This document shows positions 17,101-26,080 of a stretch of 64,000 nucleotides of DNA, piece by piece. The first letter of the stretch is position 1; the number at the start of each line of letters is the position of its first letter. This DNA is from Streptomyces sp. B21-083 (GTDB lineage: Bacteria; Actinomycetota; Actinomycetes; Streptomycetales; Streptomycetaceae), in the NCBI RefSeq assembly GCF_036898825.1, contig NZ_JARUND010000002.1, positions 3,286,001-3,350,000 on the forward strand. The letters are read 5' to 3'. Both the position numbers and the translations under genes were made by a program. The notes beneath the pieces were generated by a model. That model made no database searches. It was not told the origin of the DNA and worked only from the letters and a program-made list of their open reading frames with translations.

Positions 17101-17945
17101 ACCAGAGCACCATGCCGATGACGACCAGAACAGACGCCCGCTTCACGGACCTTCTCGGCGCCGAGTGGATCAAAATCTGGTCGCTGCGCTCGACCTACTG
17201 GGCGCTCGGCGCCAGCGCCCTCGCCATCATCGCCTTCAACGCCAACTCAGCCCGCGTCCACTTCGCCAACTTTGAACGCATGACGCCCGAGATGCGGGAC
17301 GGCGATGCCGCGATGGCCCTGCGAGACGCCTTCACGTCCGGCGCCGCGATGGTCCTCATCCTCGCGGCGGCCAGCATCGGCGCGATCACTGTCGTCGGCG
17401 AGTACGGGACGGGCCTGATCCGTACGACGTTCGCGGCGGTGCCGGCCCGCCGTGCACTCGTGACCGCGAAACTGACGGTCGTGACGGCGGTCATGACGGC
17501 GTACGGAGCGTTCGTCGCCGGGGCCTCCTTCGCGGCGACGCAGGCCATCCTGTCCGGCCGAAACGCGGACGTGTCCCTCTCGTACCCGGGCGCCTGGCGG
17601 GTGGTCGTCGCGTCGGCCCTGCTGGCTCCGGTCTGCGCACTGGCCGGTATGTGCCTGGGCGCGGTGATCCGGCACAGCGCGACGACGATGGTGGCCATCA
17701 CCGGCCTGCTGCTGCTCCTGCCCGTCTTCATCACCGACCGCTACCGCTGGTCGGCCGCCGTCCGTGACGTGCTGCCCCTCAACGCGTGGAGCCGCCTGGT
17801 GGACATGTCGTACGGGCACAACTCCCACATGATCTACCCCCGCTTCTATCCGGAGACGGTGACGGGCAGCTGGGTGGCGTTCGGGGCGTGGGCGTTGGTC
17901 GCGGGGGTCGTGGCGGTGGTGGTCGTGGACCGGCGGGACGTCTGA
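17097..17945 (+). CDS. ABC-2 type exporter permease
   Basis: A 282-residue membrane protein with six likely helices, forming an exporter with the ATPase upstream (ATGA overlap). Hydrophobic blocks include STYWALGASALAIIAF near the N-terminus, GAAMVLILAAASIGAITVVG, a central pair, and a C-terminal FGAWALVAGVVAVVVVDRRDV. Sequence such as EYGTGLIRTTFAAVPARR fits ABC-2 permeases. The substrate is unknown. Confidence 0.9.
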   Translation: MNQSTMPMTTRTDARFTDLLGAEWIKIWSLRSTYWALGASALAIIAFNANSARVHFANFERMTPEMRDGDAAMALRDAFTSGAAMVLILAAASIGAITVVGEYGTGLIRTTFAAVPARRALVTAKLTVVTAVMTAYGAFVAGASFAATQAILSGRNADVSLSYPGAWRVVVASALLAPVCALAGMCLGAVIRHSATTMVAITGLLLLLPVFITDRYRWSAAVRDVLPLNAWSRLVDMSYGHNSHMIYPRFYPETVTGSWVAFGAWALVAGVVAVVVVDRRDV

Positions 17946-17980
17946 CGAGCGGTTTCCGCCCCGCCGACCGACATCTCCGC

Positions 17981-19150
17981 CTACCGGCAGGCATACCGTC
18001 GGGCGAGCGCGTGGAACGCCTCCTTGGGTTCCCAGTGCCAGGGCGAACTCGGTTTGCCCGGACGGTTCTTGACGGCCTTCTGGATGCCGTAGCTCGCCAT
18101 GTCGATGTCGTAGAGGGGGTTGTCGGGGCGGTGTTCGGCGTCGGCGGTCCCGAACTCGAAGACCATCGCCGCGTACAGCCCCATGGACTCGAAGACGTCC
18201 AACAGGTCGGTCACATAGGCGGCTTGGGTGTGCTCGCTGCGCACGAGGTCGCCCTTGATCTCCGGCGGGACCTTGCCGTAGTCGACGACGTTCCAGCCCA
18301 TGCCGCCCGCCTGGGGCGCTCCCTCGTACGTACAGGTGCCGAACTCGGTGATGGCGAGCGGCTTGCTCCAGCGCAGGTAGCCCCTCAACTCCCGTACGTA
18401 GTCGTGCCGGTCGGGGAAGCAGGAGTAGTAGTCGATGCCGACGACGTCGAAGAGGTTCCAGTCGACCTTGTCGTCCTGGGCGGCGGCGTAGCTCAGCCGC
18501 CCGTGGAAGACGGAACGCCCGACGGCCGCGGCCCTGGCGGTGAACCGGTCGAGCCGGCGCTGCGACTTCTCCCAGTCCACTGTGCCGTTGAGGAGGTTCT
18601 CGATCCGCTCCTGGACGTTCTCCCCGGGGACGATGCCCGGCACGAACAGCCAGAACTCGCAGCCCACGCTGAACTCGACACTCGCCCCCTGCCTCCGCAG
18701 CCGCTCGGCGTGCCGCCCGGTCTCCGCGAGGTGTTCGAGGATGTCCCGTTCCGGAACGTCCCCGAGGGTGGGTTGCAGCCAGACGTGCATGCCGCGTTCG
18801 GCGACCTCGGACGCGGTGGCGTTCAGCCGCTCGACACCGTCACCGGTGACCTCGACGGTGTCGGCGTGCAGGTCGCTGCGGATCGTGCGGATGTCGGCGC
18901 GCATACGGGCGGGGCTGAAACCGGTGGCGGGGGTCTCGCCGTCGACGAGGGTGTAGACGACGCCGTGACGGGTCAGGCCACCGCCCGGGCCGCCCGGGCC
19001 GCGTCGCCTGGTCGCCGCGCCCGGCAGCTCCGCCGCCCTCGCCCCGGCCGCCGGAAGCAGGGCCCCCGAGACCCCGACGGCGGCGGCACCGGCAAGAAAC
19101 CGCGCCCGGCTGACTCCCTTGGTCCTGTTGTTCCCTTCGCTCTTCTCCAT
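17981..19150 (-). CDS. Secreted TIM-barrel (glycosidase-like) protein
   Basis: A 389-residue protein with a signal-type N-terminus (SRARFLAGAAAVGVSGALLP...ARA) that resembles a Tat signal but lacks adjacent arginines. The body looks like a (beta/alpha)8 glycoside hydrolase: GMHVWLQPTLGD, WNLFDVVGIDYYSCFPDRHD, KPLAITEFGTCTYEG with a candidate catalytic Glu, and AAMVFEFGTAD. A specific CAZy family is not assigned. The ATG at 19150 is selected because it precedes the signal. It is divergent from the beta-lactamase at 19279. Confidence 0.75.
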   Translation of the reverse strand: MEKSEGNNRTKGVSRARFLAGAAAVGVSGALLPAAGARAAELPGAATRRRGPGGPGGGLTRHGVVYTLVDGETPATGFSPARMRADIRTIRSDLHADTVEVTGDGVERLNATASEVAERGMHVWLQPTLGDVPERDILEHLAETGRHAERLRRQGASVEFSVGCEFWLFVPGIVPGENVQERIENLLNGTVDWEKSQRRLDRFTARAAAVGRSVFHGRLSYAAAQDDKVDWNLFDVVGIDYYSCFPDRHDYVRELRGYLRWSKPLAITEFGTCTYEGAPQAGGMGWNVVDYGKVPPEIKGDLVRSEHTQAAYVTDLLDVFESMGLYAAMVFEFGTADAEHRPDNPLYDIDMASYGIQKAVKNRPGKPSSPWHWEPKEAFHALARRYACR

Positions 19151-19278
19151 GCCTCCACTCTCCCGAGGCAGCGAACAGCACGCCGTCCGCCGAAGGTCTA
19201 CGGCACCGCAACCAAGGGATGAGGAGCGGGCGTCGGTCAAGGTAGATCGTCGACAGCACTCAGACAGAGGAGAACGAG

Positions 19279-20244
19279 ATCTCAGGCCTCGCGAAGATCC
19301 CCGCAAACGTCCCCGCGAACATCCCCGCGAAGATCCACACACCGTTCCACCCGACCCGGCGCACCCTCCTCACCGCCCTCACCGCCGGCGCCGCGACCGC
19401 CACCACCCTCCTGCCACCGGCCGCGACCGCGTACGCCTCGGCCACCGGCCACCACCCCGACGTCACCGCCCGACTGCACGCCCTGGAGGCTCAACACGGC
19501 GCCCGGGTAGGCGTGTTCGCGCACAACCTGGGCACGAAGCAGACGATCCGCCACCGCGCCGACGAACGCTTCCCGGTCTGCTCGCTGTTCAAGACCCTCG
19601 CGGCAGCGGCCGTACTGCGCGACCTGGACCGCGGCGGCGAGGTCCTGTCGAAGCGCGTGCACTACACGGCCGATGACCTGGTCGACGGCTCGGCGGAGAC
19701 CGAGAAGCACCTCGGCGAGGGCATGACGGTGGCCGAACTCGCGGACGTGGCCATCCGGTTCAGCGACAACACGGCAGGCAACCTGCTCCTGCGTGAGCTG
19801 GGCGGCCCGACCGCGATCACCCGCTTCGCCCGCTCCGTCGGCGACCGGGCAACCCGCCTCGACCGCTGGGAGACCGAGCTCAACTCGGCCGAGCCGTGGC
19901 GGATCACGGACACGACGACGCCGTACGCCATCGGCCGGACGTACGCCCGCCTGGTCCTCGGCGACGTACTGAACCGTCCGGACCGCGAACTCCTCACCCA
20001 CTGGCTGTTGACCAACACGACCAGCGACAACCGTTTCCGCCTGACCCTGCCCCCGACCTGGACGATCGCCGACAAGACGGGCGCCGGCTCCTACGGCACC
20101 AACAACAACGTGGGCATCGCCTGGACGCAGGACGGCACACCGCTCGTCCTGGCCGTCCAGACGACGAAGCCCGCCCAGGACGCCGCCCCCGACCATCCGT
20201 TGGTCGCGGAGACGGCGCGGCTGCTGGGGGAAGCACTGGGCTGA
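19279..20244 (+). CDS. Tat-exported class A beta-lactamase, apparent ATC start
   Basis: A serine beta-lactamase of about 321 residues. The active-site SLFK (Ser near residue 102), SDNTAG, the ETELNSAEPW omega loop with the general-base Glu, and DKTGAGSYG are all present. A Tat signal (PTRRTLLTALTAGAATA...TAYA) is encoded upstream of the first GTG at 19513, so that GTG cannot be the true start. The frame is open only back to the TAG at 19243 and contains no ATG, GTG or TTG before the signal. GAGGAG (19267-19272) sits six bases ahead of ATC at 19279, the most likely initiation codon unless there is a sequence error or mutation. Confidence 0.85.
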   Translation: MSGLAKIPANVPANIPAKIHTPFHPTRRTLLTALTAGAATATTLLPPAATAYASATGHHPDVTARLHALEAQHGARVGVFAHNLGTKQTIRHRADERFPVCSLFKTLAAAAVLRDLDRGGEVLSKRVHYTADDLVDGSAETEKHLGEGMTVAELADVAIRFSDNTAGNLLLRELGGPTAITRFARSVGDRATRLDRWETELNSAEPWRITDTTTPYAIGRTYARLVLGDVLNRPDRELLTHWLLTNTTSDNRFRLTLPPTWTIADKTGAGSYGTNNNVGIAWTQDGTPLVLAVQTTKPAQDAAPDHPLVAETARLLGEALG

Positions 20245-20279
20245 GGACCGGGAGCCGCGGAACACACCGGCCGTGTGCC

Positions 20280-20747
20280 CTACCCGAACCGCCGGACGAA
20301 CCGCCGCTGCCAGGGTGTCTCCACGGCATGCCGGTCGTAGTGGGCGCGCACGTAGGCCACCGCCTCGCCCGCCGGCACCCCGTCCAGCACCGCGAGACAC
20401 GCGAGGGCCGTCCCCGTACGCCCACGCCCGCCCCCGCAGGCGACCTCCACCCGCTCGTCCGCCGCTCGCTCCCACGCCTCGACCAGGGCCGCGCGGGCGT
20501 CCACGTGATCCTTCGGGAGCCGGAAGTCGGGCCACCGCAGCCAGCGGAACTCCCAGAGAACCGCTGGGGGTTGACTACCGAGGAGGTAGAGGGCGTACGA
20601 GGGGGCCGGCGCGGCCGGATCGAGGGGGCGGCGCAGGCCGCGCCCTCTGACCAGTCGGCCGGACGGCAGCCTCAGTACACCCGCGTCTCCCTCGCCCCAT
20701 CCCCCGTCGACCCGCTCAACCATCGTCGCCTCTCCCCGCTCGTCCAT
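20280..20747 (-). CDS. Cysteine-based protein phosphatase-like protein
   Basis: A 155-residue protein with a CX5R loop (CGGGRGRTGT, Cys near residue 103) and a preceding acidic segment, as in dual-specificity/tyrosine phosphatases. An upstream Asp (RWPDFRLPKDHVD) could be the general acid. No signal or membrane helix is seen, so it is probably cytosolic. It is divergent from the sigma factor at 20827, with about 80 bases between starts. The substrate is unknown. Confidence 0.8.
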   Translation of the reverse strand: MDERGEATMVERVDGGWGEGDAGVLRLPSGRLVRGRGLRRPLDPAAPAPSYALYLLGSQPPAVLWEFRWLRWPDFRLPKDHVDARAALVEAWERAADERVEVACGGGRGRTGTALACLAVLDGVPAGEAVAYVRAHYDRHAVETPWQRRFVRRFG

Positions 20748-20826
20748 CCGTACATTCGAACTCGGTCCCGGAACCCGGGCAACCGATTCCGGGGAAACGG
20801 TGGTCTGGTGGGCGAGGGGGTACTCG

Positions 20827-21375
20827 ATGCAGGCCGAACAAGAGGCCCAGTTCCATGAATTCGTCAGAGCTCGGTGGTCTCACCTGGTGCGCACCGCGTA
20901 TCTGCTGACCGGCGACGCCCATCACGCCGAGGATCTGACGCAGACGGCGCTGGCGAAGGCGTTCCGCTCCTGGCGGCGGGTCTCGCGCACCGACAATCCG
21001 GAGGCGTACGTCCGCCGGATGCTGGTCAGTTGCAACAGTGACCGGTTCCGCAAGCGACGCGTGCGCGAGGCGCTGACCGACGCGCCGCCCGACATGGCGG
21101 GCCGCGACGAGGCCGTCTCGTGGGCCGACGAACGCAGCGCGCTGCTCGACGCCCTCGCCCAACTCCCGCCCAAACAACGGGCGGTGGTGGTCCTGCGCTA
21201 CTGGGAGGACCTGTCCGAGGGCGAGGTCGCCGACACCCTCGGCTGCTCCCAGGGCACGGTCAAGAGCCAGGCGTCCAAGGGGCTGGCGAAGTTGCGTACG
21301 TATCCGGGGCTGGCGCAGGTCGTGGGCCGCCCCGAGCCCCGTCACGCGTCACCCGTGCGGGAGGGCGTCCGGTGA
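20827..21375 (+). CDS. SigE-family ECF RNA polymerase sigma factor
   Basis: A 182-residue ECF sigma factor of the SigE family common in Streptomyces. Region 2 has VRTAYLLTGDAHHAEDLTQT and RSWRRV; region 4 has LPPKQRAVVVLRYWEDLSEG and CSQGTVKSQASKGLAKL. The ATG at 20827 follows GAGGGGG; the frame upstream to 20800 lacks family sequence. It overlaps the downstream membrane protein (GTGA), which could hold it inactive or relay signals. The promoters it recognises are unknown. Confidence 0.92.
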   Translation: MQAEQEAQFHEFVRARWSHLVRTAYLLTGDAHHAEDLTQTALAKAFRSWRRVSRTDNPEAYVRRMLVSCNSDRFRKRRVREALTDAPPDMAGRDEAVSWADERSALLDALAQLPPKQRAVVVLRYWEDLSEGEVADTLGCSQGTVKSQASKGLAKLRTYPGLAQVVGRPEPRHASPVREGVR

Positions 21376-22364
21376 ACGAGGAACAGCGGCCGGAGCAGCC
21401 GGAACAGCCGGATCAGTCACAAGAAGCAGGACAGCACGTGGGAAACGAGCAGGGGAAGGACTTCGAGGCACAGGTGCGGGAAATGATGGCGGAGGACGCC
21501 TACACCATCCGGCCCTCGTCGGCGCCGTACCCGGCGATCCGCCGCAAGGGCGTGATCGAGCGGCGTCGACGGGTGGCAGCGGCGGGCGCGATCCTGGTCG
21601 CGCTGGCCGCCGCGCCTGTCGGTGCCTACGCGCTGAACGGGAACGGCGACGACGGAACCGTGAACACGGCGGCACCACTGCCGTCGACCAGTACCTCGCA
21701 CCGGCCGGCGCCAACTCCCGTACAGTCGGCGCCCGTCGGACCGGTCGGGCCGGCGACTCCGGGGCAACTCCTCGACGGGATCACGCTGGCGCAGGCGTCG
21801 GACGGCCTGGAGAAGTGCCTCGCGTACGACCGTGAGAGCGAGAAAACTACGCCCCCCAAGATGCGGCGGAACGATCTGGGCGACGCCGCCGACTACCGGA
21901 TCATCCTGGCCATGAACAGCACCGGCGACTCCAACGCCCCCGGCGACGGCCACTACGTCGTCGCCGTCAAGGAGCAGCCGCAGCAGACCCGGCTGATCTG
22001 CCGTATCAAGAACGGCAAGAGCGAGGGCCTCAACACCGGCGGCGTGGAGTTCGACAACGGCGGCCCGGTCATGCCCGACATGAACGGCGGCAAGCTCTAC
22101 CAGCAGTCGTTCCTCGACAAGGGCAACTGGAAGCTGCCGTTCCGCTGGGGCACCATCGGCCGGGTCGAGTCCAACGTGACCCGCGTGACCGTCTCCTACG
22201 GCGGCAGCACCAGCGAGGCCGCCCTGGACCACGGCTGGTTCGTGGCCTCCGGCACGCTGAACCAGCAGGTCACCCTGGCTCCGCACGTCAAGGGGTACGA
22301 CAGCACCGGCAAGGTCGTCTACGACTCGAACAGCGACAGGCTGTACGAGAAGACGCTCCCGTAG
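21372..22364 (+). CDS. Membrane-anchored partner of the SigE-family factor
   Basis: A 330-residue protein with a Gln/Glu/Pro-rich cytosolic N-terminus (about residues 1-55), one membrane helix (VAAAGAILVALAAAPVGAYAL, near residue 75), a Ser/Thr/Pro-rich linker and an extracellular domain of about 200 residues. The GTG start overlaps the sigma factor stop. Position and topology fit an anti-sigma or sigma-associated sensor, but no ASD or zinc anti-sigma motif is visible, so the role is inferred from context. A hairpin terminator follows. Confidence 0.75.
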   Translation: MNEEQRPEQPEQPDQSQEAGQHVGNEQGKDFEAQVREMMAEDAYTIRPSSAPYPAIRRKGVIERRRRVAAAGAILVALAAAPVGAYALNGNGDDGTVNTAAPLPSTSTSHRPAPTPVQSAPVGPVGPATPGQLLDGITLAQASDGLEKCLAYDRESEKTTPPKMRRNDLGDAADYRIILAMNSTGDSNAPGDGHYVVAVKEQPQQTRLICRIKNGKSEGLNTGGVEFDNGGPVMPDMNGGKLYQQSFLDKGNWKLPFRWGTIGRVESNVTRVTVSYGGSTSEAALDHGWFVASGTLNQQVTLAPHVKGYDSTGKVVYDSNSDRLYEKTLP

Positions 22365-22394
22365 GCCAGAGCCACAGCCACGGGGAGACGGGGA

Positions 22395-22437
22395 AGTGAA
22401 TGGGGGCGCCGTACAGGGGTCGGCGCCCCCTTTCACT
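22395..22437. terminator. Bidirectional hairpin between convergent genes
   Basis: AGTGAATGGGGGCGCCG pairs almost perfectly with CGGCGCCCCCTTTCACT across a nine-base loop, placed between the sigma partner gene and the convergent GntR gene. Confidence 0.8.
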
Positions 22438-23195
22438 CAACCCACGCCCCGTGACTCCTGCGCCGCCCGCGCCTCGATCCCCCGGAAGTGGACGGCCAGC
22501 GCGCGTTGCGCACCCTCCACGTCGTGGGCGCGCAACGCCGTCACGATGTCCCGGTGCCTGCGGGCCGTCAGCTCCGGCTCGGGGTCGTCGTGCCAGCCCC
22601 GCGCGCCCGAGACACGGCGGAACACCGTCCAGAAGGCGCCGAGCAGCTGCGGCACGAGTGCGTTGCCGAGGGGGCCGTACAGCGCCTCGTGGAAATCGCG
22701 GTCGAGCTCGGGGAAGCGCCGGCCCGCGCGTCCCGCTTCCTCCATCCGGGTGACGACCGACTCCAGCCGGTCCAGTTGCGCGTCGGACAGCACCGCCGCG
22801 ACCCGCCGGATGAGTCCGTCCTCCAGCACCTCTCTGACCTGGAGGATCTCGGCGAGCGCGGCGCCGTCCCCGTCGTGCCGGGCGAGCGTACGGAACGTCA
22901 GCCCGTCAACCAGCGGCGTCAGCGACGCCTGTCCGACGTACGTGCCGTAACCGTGCCTGATCTCCACGATGTCGAGGGCCTGGAGCGCCTTGAGGGCCTC
23001 CCGGACGGAGTTGCGGCTGACGCCGAGGGCCTGCATCAGCTCGACCTCGGTGGGCAGCGGTGCGCCCGCCCGGAGTCTGCGGTCGAGGATCAACTGCATG
23101 ACCTCGCGCTGGACCTGGCCGCTCACCCGCCGCTCGGGCCGGCGTCGCTTCCCGGACTCCTGAGACATGCGGCGCATCGTACGCTCGCCGGACAT
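22437..23195 (-). CDS. GntR-family (FadR-type) transcriptional regulator
   Basis: A 252-residue repressor-type protein: winged HTH (PLPTEVELMQALGVSRNSVR) and an all-helical FCD effector domain (about residues 95-235). An ATG at 23195 lies 11 bases after GGAGG; GTG at 23207 and ATGs at 23177 and 23168 are alternatives. It is divergent from the dipeptide-type ABC operon (first gene at 23436), making that operon the likely target. With a DHDPS-family gene in that operon, a sugar-acid or amino-acid derivative is a plausible effector. Confidence 0.9.
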   Translation of the reverse strand: MSGERTMRRMSQESGKRRRPERRVSGQVQREVMQLILDRRLRAGAPLPTEVELMQALGVSRNSVREALKALQALDIVEIRHGYGTYVGQASLTPLVDGLTFRTLARHDGDGAALAEILQVREVLEDGLIRRVAAVLSDAQLDRLESVVTRMEEAGRAGRRFPELDRDFHEALYGPLGNALVPQLLGAFWTVFRRVSGARGWHDDPEPELTARRHRDIVTALRAHDVEGAQRALAVHFRGIEARAAQESRGVG

Positions 23196-23435
23196 CCCAC
23201 GTCCCACCTCCAGGCATATCAGAATCCAGCTGCCATGAATTAAACGAACCCTGACGCACTTTCGACTCCATCCGGGTCGAATTTCATATCGTCATTGGTC
23301 GCACCTCTGGCAGATAGGCCATTCGTGTGCGATCTCTTGACCGGCCCCACCGCCCCTCTTATGGTCGCGCTGCCCCCTATGACGTAGGACGTCGTATCTC
23401 CTCACCTTTTCGGACCCCACCCCGCTGGAGGAATC

Positions 23436-25082
23436 GTGCGCGACGTGACCCGCGACGTAACCGCCGCTGTATCGACCGGCCCGCACCGCCGGTCGTTTCT
23501 GAAGTACACCGGCGCGCTGGGTGCCGCCGCCGCCATTTCCTCCTCGCTGTCGGCCTGCTCGTCCGGGCCCGAGTCCACCAACGACACCGGGGGCGGCGGT
23601 GGGGGCGCGAACAGCACGCTCACGGCCGTGATCGGCTACGGCAACGACGGCAGCTGGGACCCCACGCAGACGGCCTCCGCCTTCTCCATGGCGGCCAACA
23701 ACCACATCTACGAGGGCCTGCTCGACACCGACCCGATCTCGCGCGAGCCGTACCCCGCGCTCGCCACAGCGGTCCCCCGTGATCTCAGCAGCACCTCCTG
23801 GAAGTTCACGCTGCGGGCCGGGGCGACCTTCCACGACGGAAAGCCGGTCACCGCCGACGACGTGGTCTTCGTATTCGATCGAATCCTCGATCCGAACACC
23901 CAGACACTCGCCAAGGGGTTTTTCGCCAGTTGGCTGAAAGAAGTGAAAAAGGTCGACGCGCAGAATGTCGAGCTGGTGCTGAAGTTCCCCTTCCCCGACG
24001 GGGTTTCCCGGCTCACCCTGGCGAAGATCATGCCGAAGCACGTCTTCTCCGAGCCGGGCGGCTGGGACGACGCGATCAAGGGAAAGGCGATCGGCTCGGG
24101 ACCGTACCGCCAGACCGCGCACCACCCGAAGTCGAACACGACGTTCGAGGCGTTCGCCGCCTACAACGGGCCGCGCAAAGCCGCGTTCAAGAAGATGAAC
24201 TGGATGACGATAGTGGATGCCGCGCCCCGCGTCGCCAAGATCTCGGGGTCCAGTGCCGGCGCGCAGATCGCCGACAACATCCCGTACGCGAACATCCAGC
24301 AGCTCAAGAGCGGGGGGATGGACGTCCAGGGCGGGGCGGGGATGAACAACCTGTTCCTGATGTTCAACACCAAGCGCAAGCCCTTCGACGACGTGCGGGT
24401 CCGCCAGGCGCTGCACTACGCCATCGACACGGAGAAGATGGTGCAGGTGGCTCTCAAGGGCCACGGCAAGCCGTCCTCGTCCTTCCTCAACGAGGCCAAC
24501 CCCAGCTACCGGCCCGCGAAGTCGGTCTACGACTACGACCCGGAGAAGGCGAAGGCGCTCCTGAAGGAGGCCGGGGTCAGCGGGCTGAAGATCGAGATCC
24601 TGTCCGTGAACGTCAGCTGGATCGTCGACTGCCTGCCCACCATCAAGGCGTCCTGGGACGCGATCGGCGTCGACACGACCCTCAACCCGCAGGAAACCAC
24701 CGCGGTGTTCACGAAGATGGACCAGAAGCAGGACTACCAGGTCGTGTCGGCGGCCTCGAACCCCAACCAGTTCGGCCTCGACGCGGACCTGATCATGCAC
24801 TACAACTACGGCCCGCAGAACCTCTGGATGGGCTACGCCCGTTGGGCCGACAACTCCGTGGCCAAGCAGCTCTTCAAGGACATGGACCAGGCGACGCAGG
24901 AGCCCGATCCGGACAAGAAGAAGGCGATGATCCAGGACTACATCGACGTCGTCGCCGAGGAGGCCGTGCTCTACCCGGTGGTCCACAACGAGCTGATGAC
25001 GGCCTGGGACCCGAAGAAGCTCACGGGCATAAGGGCACAGCCGTACCCGGGCATCAACCTCCTCCAGGCCAAGTGGGCTTAG
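23436..25082 (+). CDS. Dipeptide/oligopeptide-type ABC substrate-binding lipoprotein
   Basis: A 548-residue family 5 solute-binding protein, exported and lipidated. The N-terminus has twin arginines at residues 18-19 (HRRSFLKYTGALGAAAAIS) followed by a lipobox-like LSAC with Cys41. The SBP_bac_5 pattern is clear (NHIYEGLLDTDP, FHDGKPVTADDVVFVFDRIL, KPFDDVRVRQALHYAID). A GTG start at 23436 follows GGAGG. It is first gene of a five-gene operon. The ligand may be a peptide, an opine-like compound or a sugar acid. Confidence 0.92.
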   Translation: MRDVTRDVTAAVSTGPHRRSFLKYTGALGAAAAISSSLSACSSGPESTNDTGGGGGGANSTLTAVIGYGNDGSWDPTQTASAFSMAANNHIYEGLLDTDPISREPYPALATAVPRDLSSTSWKFTLRAGATFHDGKPVTADDVVFVFDRILDPNTQTLAKGFFASWLKEVKKVDAQNVELVLKFPFPDGVSRLTLAKIMPKHVFSEPGGWDDAIKGKAIGSGPYRQTAHHPKSNTTFEAFAAYNGPRKAAFKKMNWMTIVDAAPRVAKISGSSAGAQIADNIPYANIQQLKSGGMDVQGGAGMNNLFLMFNTKRKPFDDVRVRQALHYAIDTEKMVQVALKGHGKPSSSFLNEANPSYRPAKSVYDYDPEKAKALLKEAGVSGLKIEILSVNVSWIVDCLPTIKASWDAIGVDTTLNPQETTAVFTKMDQKQDYQVVSAASNPNQFGLDADLIMHYNYGPQNLWMGYARWADNSVAKQLFKDMDQATQEPDPDKKKAMIQDYIDVVAEEAVLYPVVHNELMTAWDPKKLTGIRAQPYPGINLLQAKWA

Positions 25083-25120
25083 CAACCGCCAACTACCGCT
25101 AGCTGTACGGGAGTTCGTAC

Positions 25121-26080
25121 GTGGTCGCCATCGCCAGGATCCTGGCCCGCAGGATCATTCTGCTCGTCCCGCTGATGCTCGGCATCGTCATGTTCGTGTT
25201 CCTCGTCATGCGGTTCTCGGACGTCGACCCGGCCTCCGCGTTCTTCCAGGGCGCAAACCCGACCCCGCAGCAACTGCACGACTTCCGTGAACAGAACGGC
25301 CTGCTCGATCCGTTCGTCGTCCGCTACTTCCACTTCATCGGTGACCTGCTCCACGGCGACATGGGCATCAGCGCGCTCACCCGCGCGCCGGTGCTCGACC
25401 AGATCGCCACCGCACTGCCACTGACCCTCCAACTCACCTTCCTGGGCCTGGGTATCGCGGTGGTCCTGTCCCTGCTGGGCGGGGTCACCGCGGCCATCTA
25501 CCGGGACCGTCTCCCCGACCAGATCATCCGCGTCGTGTCGCTGACGGGCGTCGCGGCGCCGGGCTTCTGGCTGGCCCTGCTGATGATCCAGTACCTGGCC
25601 GTCGACCTGGGCTGGTTCCCGACCGGCGGCTACATCAACCCGGCCGACTCCTTCACCGGCTGGCTGAAGACGATGACTCTCCCGGCCCTCGCCCTCTCCC
25701 TCCCGGTCGCCGCGCAGCTCACGCGCATCGTCCGTACGGCGGTGGTCGAGGAGTTGGACAAGGACTACGTCCGCACGGCGATCGGCAGCGGCCTGCCACC
25801 GAGGGTGGTGGTGGGCCGCAACGTGCTGCGCAACGCGCTCATCAACCCGCTCACGGTGCTGGGCCTGCGCGTCGGTTACCTGCTCGGCGGCGCGGTCGTC
25901 ATCGAGACGATCTTCTCGCTGCCGGGGATGGGCAAGCTGATGATCGACGCCGTGAAGAACGGCGACCCGGCGGTCGTCCAGGGAGTGGTCCTGACGACGG
26001 CGACCGGATTCGTGGTCGTGAACCTCGTCATCGACATCCTTTATCTACTGGTCAACCCGCGACTGAGGGATGCGGCCTGA
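25121..26080 (+). CDS. ABC permease, DppB/OppB type
   Basis: A 319-residue inner-membrane permease with six helices (first: ARRIILLVPLMLGIVMFVFL) and a BPD transport domain with the coupling loop EELDKDYVRTAIGSGLPPRV. A GTG start, 38 bases after the binding-protein stop; the last base of its TGA is the first base of the next gene's ATG. It works with the fused permease/ATPase downstream. Confidence 0.92.
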   Translation: MVAIARILARRIILLVPLMLGIVMFVFLVMRFSDVDPASAFFQGANPTPQQLHDFREQNGLLDPFVVRYFHFIGDLLHGDMGISALTRAPVLDQIATALPLTLQLTFLGLGIAVVLSLLGGVTAAIYRDRLPDQIIRVVSLTGVAAPGFWLALLMIQYLAVDLGWFPTGGYINPADSFTGWLKTMTLPALALSLPVAAQLTRIVRTAVVEELDKDYVRTAIGSGLPPRVVVGRNVLRNALINPLTVLGLRVGYLLGGAVVIETIFSLPGMGKLMIDAVKNGDPAVVQGVVLTTATGFVVVNLVIDILYLLVNPRLRDAA

